NCBI RefSeq assembly: GCF_003965815.1
Contig: NZ_RXOE01000001.1
Span: 1,364,001-1,428,000 of the forward strand
Origin: Variovorax gossypii
GTDB lineage: Bacteria > Pseudomonadota > Gammaproteobacteria > Burkholderiales > Burkholderiaceae_C
Length of the DNA stretch: 64,000 bases
Direction of reading: 5' to 3'
Shown: in pieces, positions 62,869 through 64,000 of the stretch
Numbering within the stretch: the first letter of the stretch is position 1
Layout of the letters: each line of letters starts with the position of its first letter
The notes under the pieces: model-generated
Seen by the model: only the letters and a program-made list of their open reading frames with translations
Databases searched by the model: none
Told to the model about the DNA's origin: nothing
Translations under genes and position numbers: made by a program

Positions 62869-64000
62869 ATGACAGGCCAGTACATCCAGATGCAAGCCAA
62901 GGACGGCAGCGGCACTTTCCGCGGCTATCTCGCACTGCCCGGAGCCGGTACCGGCCCGGGCCTTGTGATTGCGCAGGAAATCTTCGGCATCAACCACACG
63001 ATGCGCGAGGTGGCTGACTACTACGCCGAAGAAGGCTACGTGGTGCTGGTGCCTGATCTGTTCTGGCGGCAGGAGCCGAACGTGGAACTCGGCTACAGCG
63101 AAGCCGACTGGCAACGCGCCTTCGCGCTCTACGGCGGCTTCGACGAAGCCAAGGGCATGGAAGACATGCAGACCGCCATCGACACGCTGCGCGGCCGCGC
63201 GGAGGTGCCCGACAAGAAGGTCGGCGTGCTCGGCTTCTGCCTGGGTGGCAAGCTCGCCTACCTCAGCGCCTGCCGCACCGACGCGGACGTCGCCGTCGGC
63301 TACTACGGCGTGGGCATCGACGCCGCCCTCGACGAGGCCGACAACATCAAGCGCCCCCTCACGCTGCACATCGCCGAGCTCGACAAGTTCTGCCTGCCCG
63401 AGGCGCGCGATCGCATCGTCTCCGCGCTCAAGGGCCGACCCGGCGTATCGCTGCACGTCTACCCCGGCATGGACCACGCCTTCGCCCGCCTGGGCGGCGA
63501 ACACTTCCACAAACCCTCGGCCCTGATGGCCCACGAGCGCAGCATCGCCACGCTGAAAGGTGCCATCGGCCCGCACTACGACCTGCCGGCCCTCTGGGAC
63601 AAGCATTGCGAGTACGAGTTCGCCACCCGCAACGTCGACGACACCATGTCCACCATGGTGGCCGAGCCCTACGTCAACCACATCCCGACCATGACCGGCG
63701 GGGTGGGCTACAAGGCGCTGCACGCGTTCTATACGAACCACTTCGTCAACAGCAACCCGCCCGACACCTCGCTGGTGCCGATCTCGCGCACCGTGGGCGC
63801 CACGCAGGTGGTCGACGAGATGCTGTTCTGCTTCACCCACACCACCGAGATCCCGTGGATGCTGCCGGGCGTGGCACCGACCGGAAAGCGCGTGGAGATC
63901 CCACTGCTGGCGGTGATCAAGTTCCGCGGCGACAAGCTCTACCACGAGCACATCTACTGGGACCAGGCCAGCGTGCTGGTGCAGGTGGGGCTGCTCGATG
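62869..64000 (+). CDS. Dienelactone hydrolase fused to an NTF2/SnoaL-like domain (3' end outside window)
   Basis: A partial gene of 377 codons, still open at the window end. The start has an AGGAG ribosome-binding site (GACAGGAGAAACACACG). Residues 1 to about 225 are a dienelactone-hydrolase domain with nucleophile Cys124 in GFCLGG, Asp172 and His203 in MDHAF, giving a full Cys-Asp-His triad. From about 240 a second domain begins (YEFATRNVDDTMSTMVAEPY, later IKFRGDKLYHEHIYWDQASV), typical of SnoaL/NTF2-like ester-cyclase or isomerase folds. The fusion suggests two steps on a lactone or ester. The substrate is unknown. Confidence 0.9.
   Translation, partial: MTGQYIQMQAKDGSGTFRGYLALPGAGTGPGLVIAQEIFGINHTMREVADYYAEEGYVVLVPDLFWRQEPNVELGYSEADWQRAFALYGGFDEAKGMEDMQTAIDTLRGRAEVPDKKVGVLGFCLGGKLAYLSACRTDADVAVGYYGVGIDAALDEADNIKRPLTLHIAELDKFCLPEARDRIVSALKGRPGVSLHVYPGMDHAFARLGGEHFHKPSALMAHERSIATLKGAIGPHYDLPALWDKHCEYEFATRNVDDTMSTMVAEPYVNHIPTMTGGVGYKALHAFYTNHFVNSNPPDTSLVPISRTVGATQVVDEMLFCFTHTTEIPWMLPGVAPTGKRVEIPLLAVIKFRGDKLYHEHIYWDQASVLVQVGLLD

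Overview
This window comes from a GC-rich betaproteobacterial chromosome, most likely Variovorax or a close relative in the Comamonadaceae. The assignment rests on the thrS-infC-rpmI-rplT-pheS-pheT-ihfA-merR-tRNA-Pro block, on Bug/TctC-type binding proteins, and on a histone-H1-like SWIB protein. No rRNA, phage, insertion sequence or CRISPR array is visible.

Region by region. (1) 1-6.5 kb: sensor kinase, DipZ-type thiol-disulfide protein, a LuxR regulator with two degenerate HD-GYP-like domains, a secreted alpha/beta hydrolase, two very small genes, and an intergenic triple hairpin ending in T8 that looks like a small RNA. (2) 6.7-22.9 kb: the most unusual accessory locus. It encodes an STN/TonB-C-like protein, an ECF sigma factor, a FecR anti-sigma factor, a 4189-residue filamentous-haemagglutinin-type exoprotein, and a second ECF sigma factor. 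No TpsB pore or TonB receptor is beside it. (3) 23.1-31.4 kb, minus strand: the translation and tRNA-synthetase operon ending at ihfA, a MerR-like gene and tRNA-Pro(GGG). In front of thrS lies a 21-codon leader peptide rich in Thr and Phe codons, then mutually exclusive antiterminator and terminator hairpins. This appears to be a ribosome-mediated attenuator sensing both threonyl- and phenylalanyl-tRNA. (4) 31.4-39.4 kb: ABM monooxygenase, GlxA-type regulator, isocitrate lyase with two palindromic operators, gamma-glutamylcyclotransferase, EamA transporter, SWIB/H1-like protein, AraC regulator, acetolactate-synthase-like enzyme. (5) 39.4-48.8 kb: a TetR regulator and an eight-gene catabolic operon (Bug binding protein, NMT1-type ABC importer, enolase-superfamily enzyme, Gfo/Idh/MocA oxidoreductase, DUF993 aldolase-like protein, sugar-phosphate isomerase) whose substrate cannot be read from sequence. 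(6) 48.8-53.6 kb: a repeat-rich stretch with a MocR regulator preceded by two identically spaced operator pairs, a MerR remnant, and a YcaQ/AlkZ-like glycosylase. (7) 53.6-64 kb: TonB receptor with a heavily structured leader, FMN riboswitch plus ribH2, GST, ArsC-like protein, queG, tsaE-amiC, glycine-zipper lipoprotein, DedA, GNAT, and a dienelactone hydrolase fusion cut by the window end.

The main candidates for undescribed biology are the Thr/Phe attenuator of thrS, the two-sigma FecIR-TpsA locus, the triple-hairpin RNA near 6.4 kb, the paired MocR operator modules, and a dispersed hairpin repeat with compensatory base changes.
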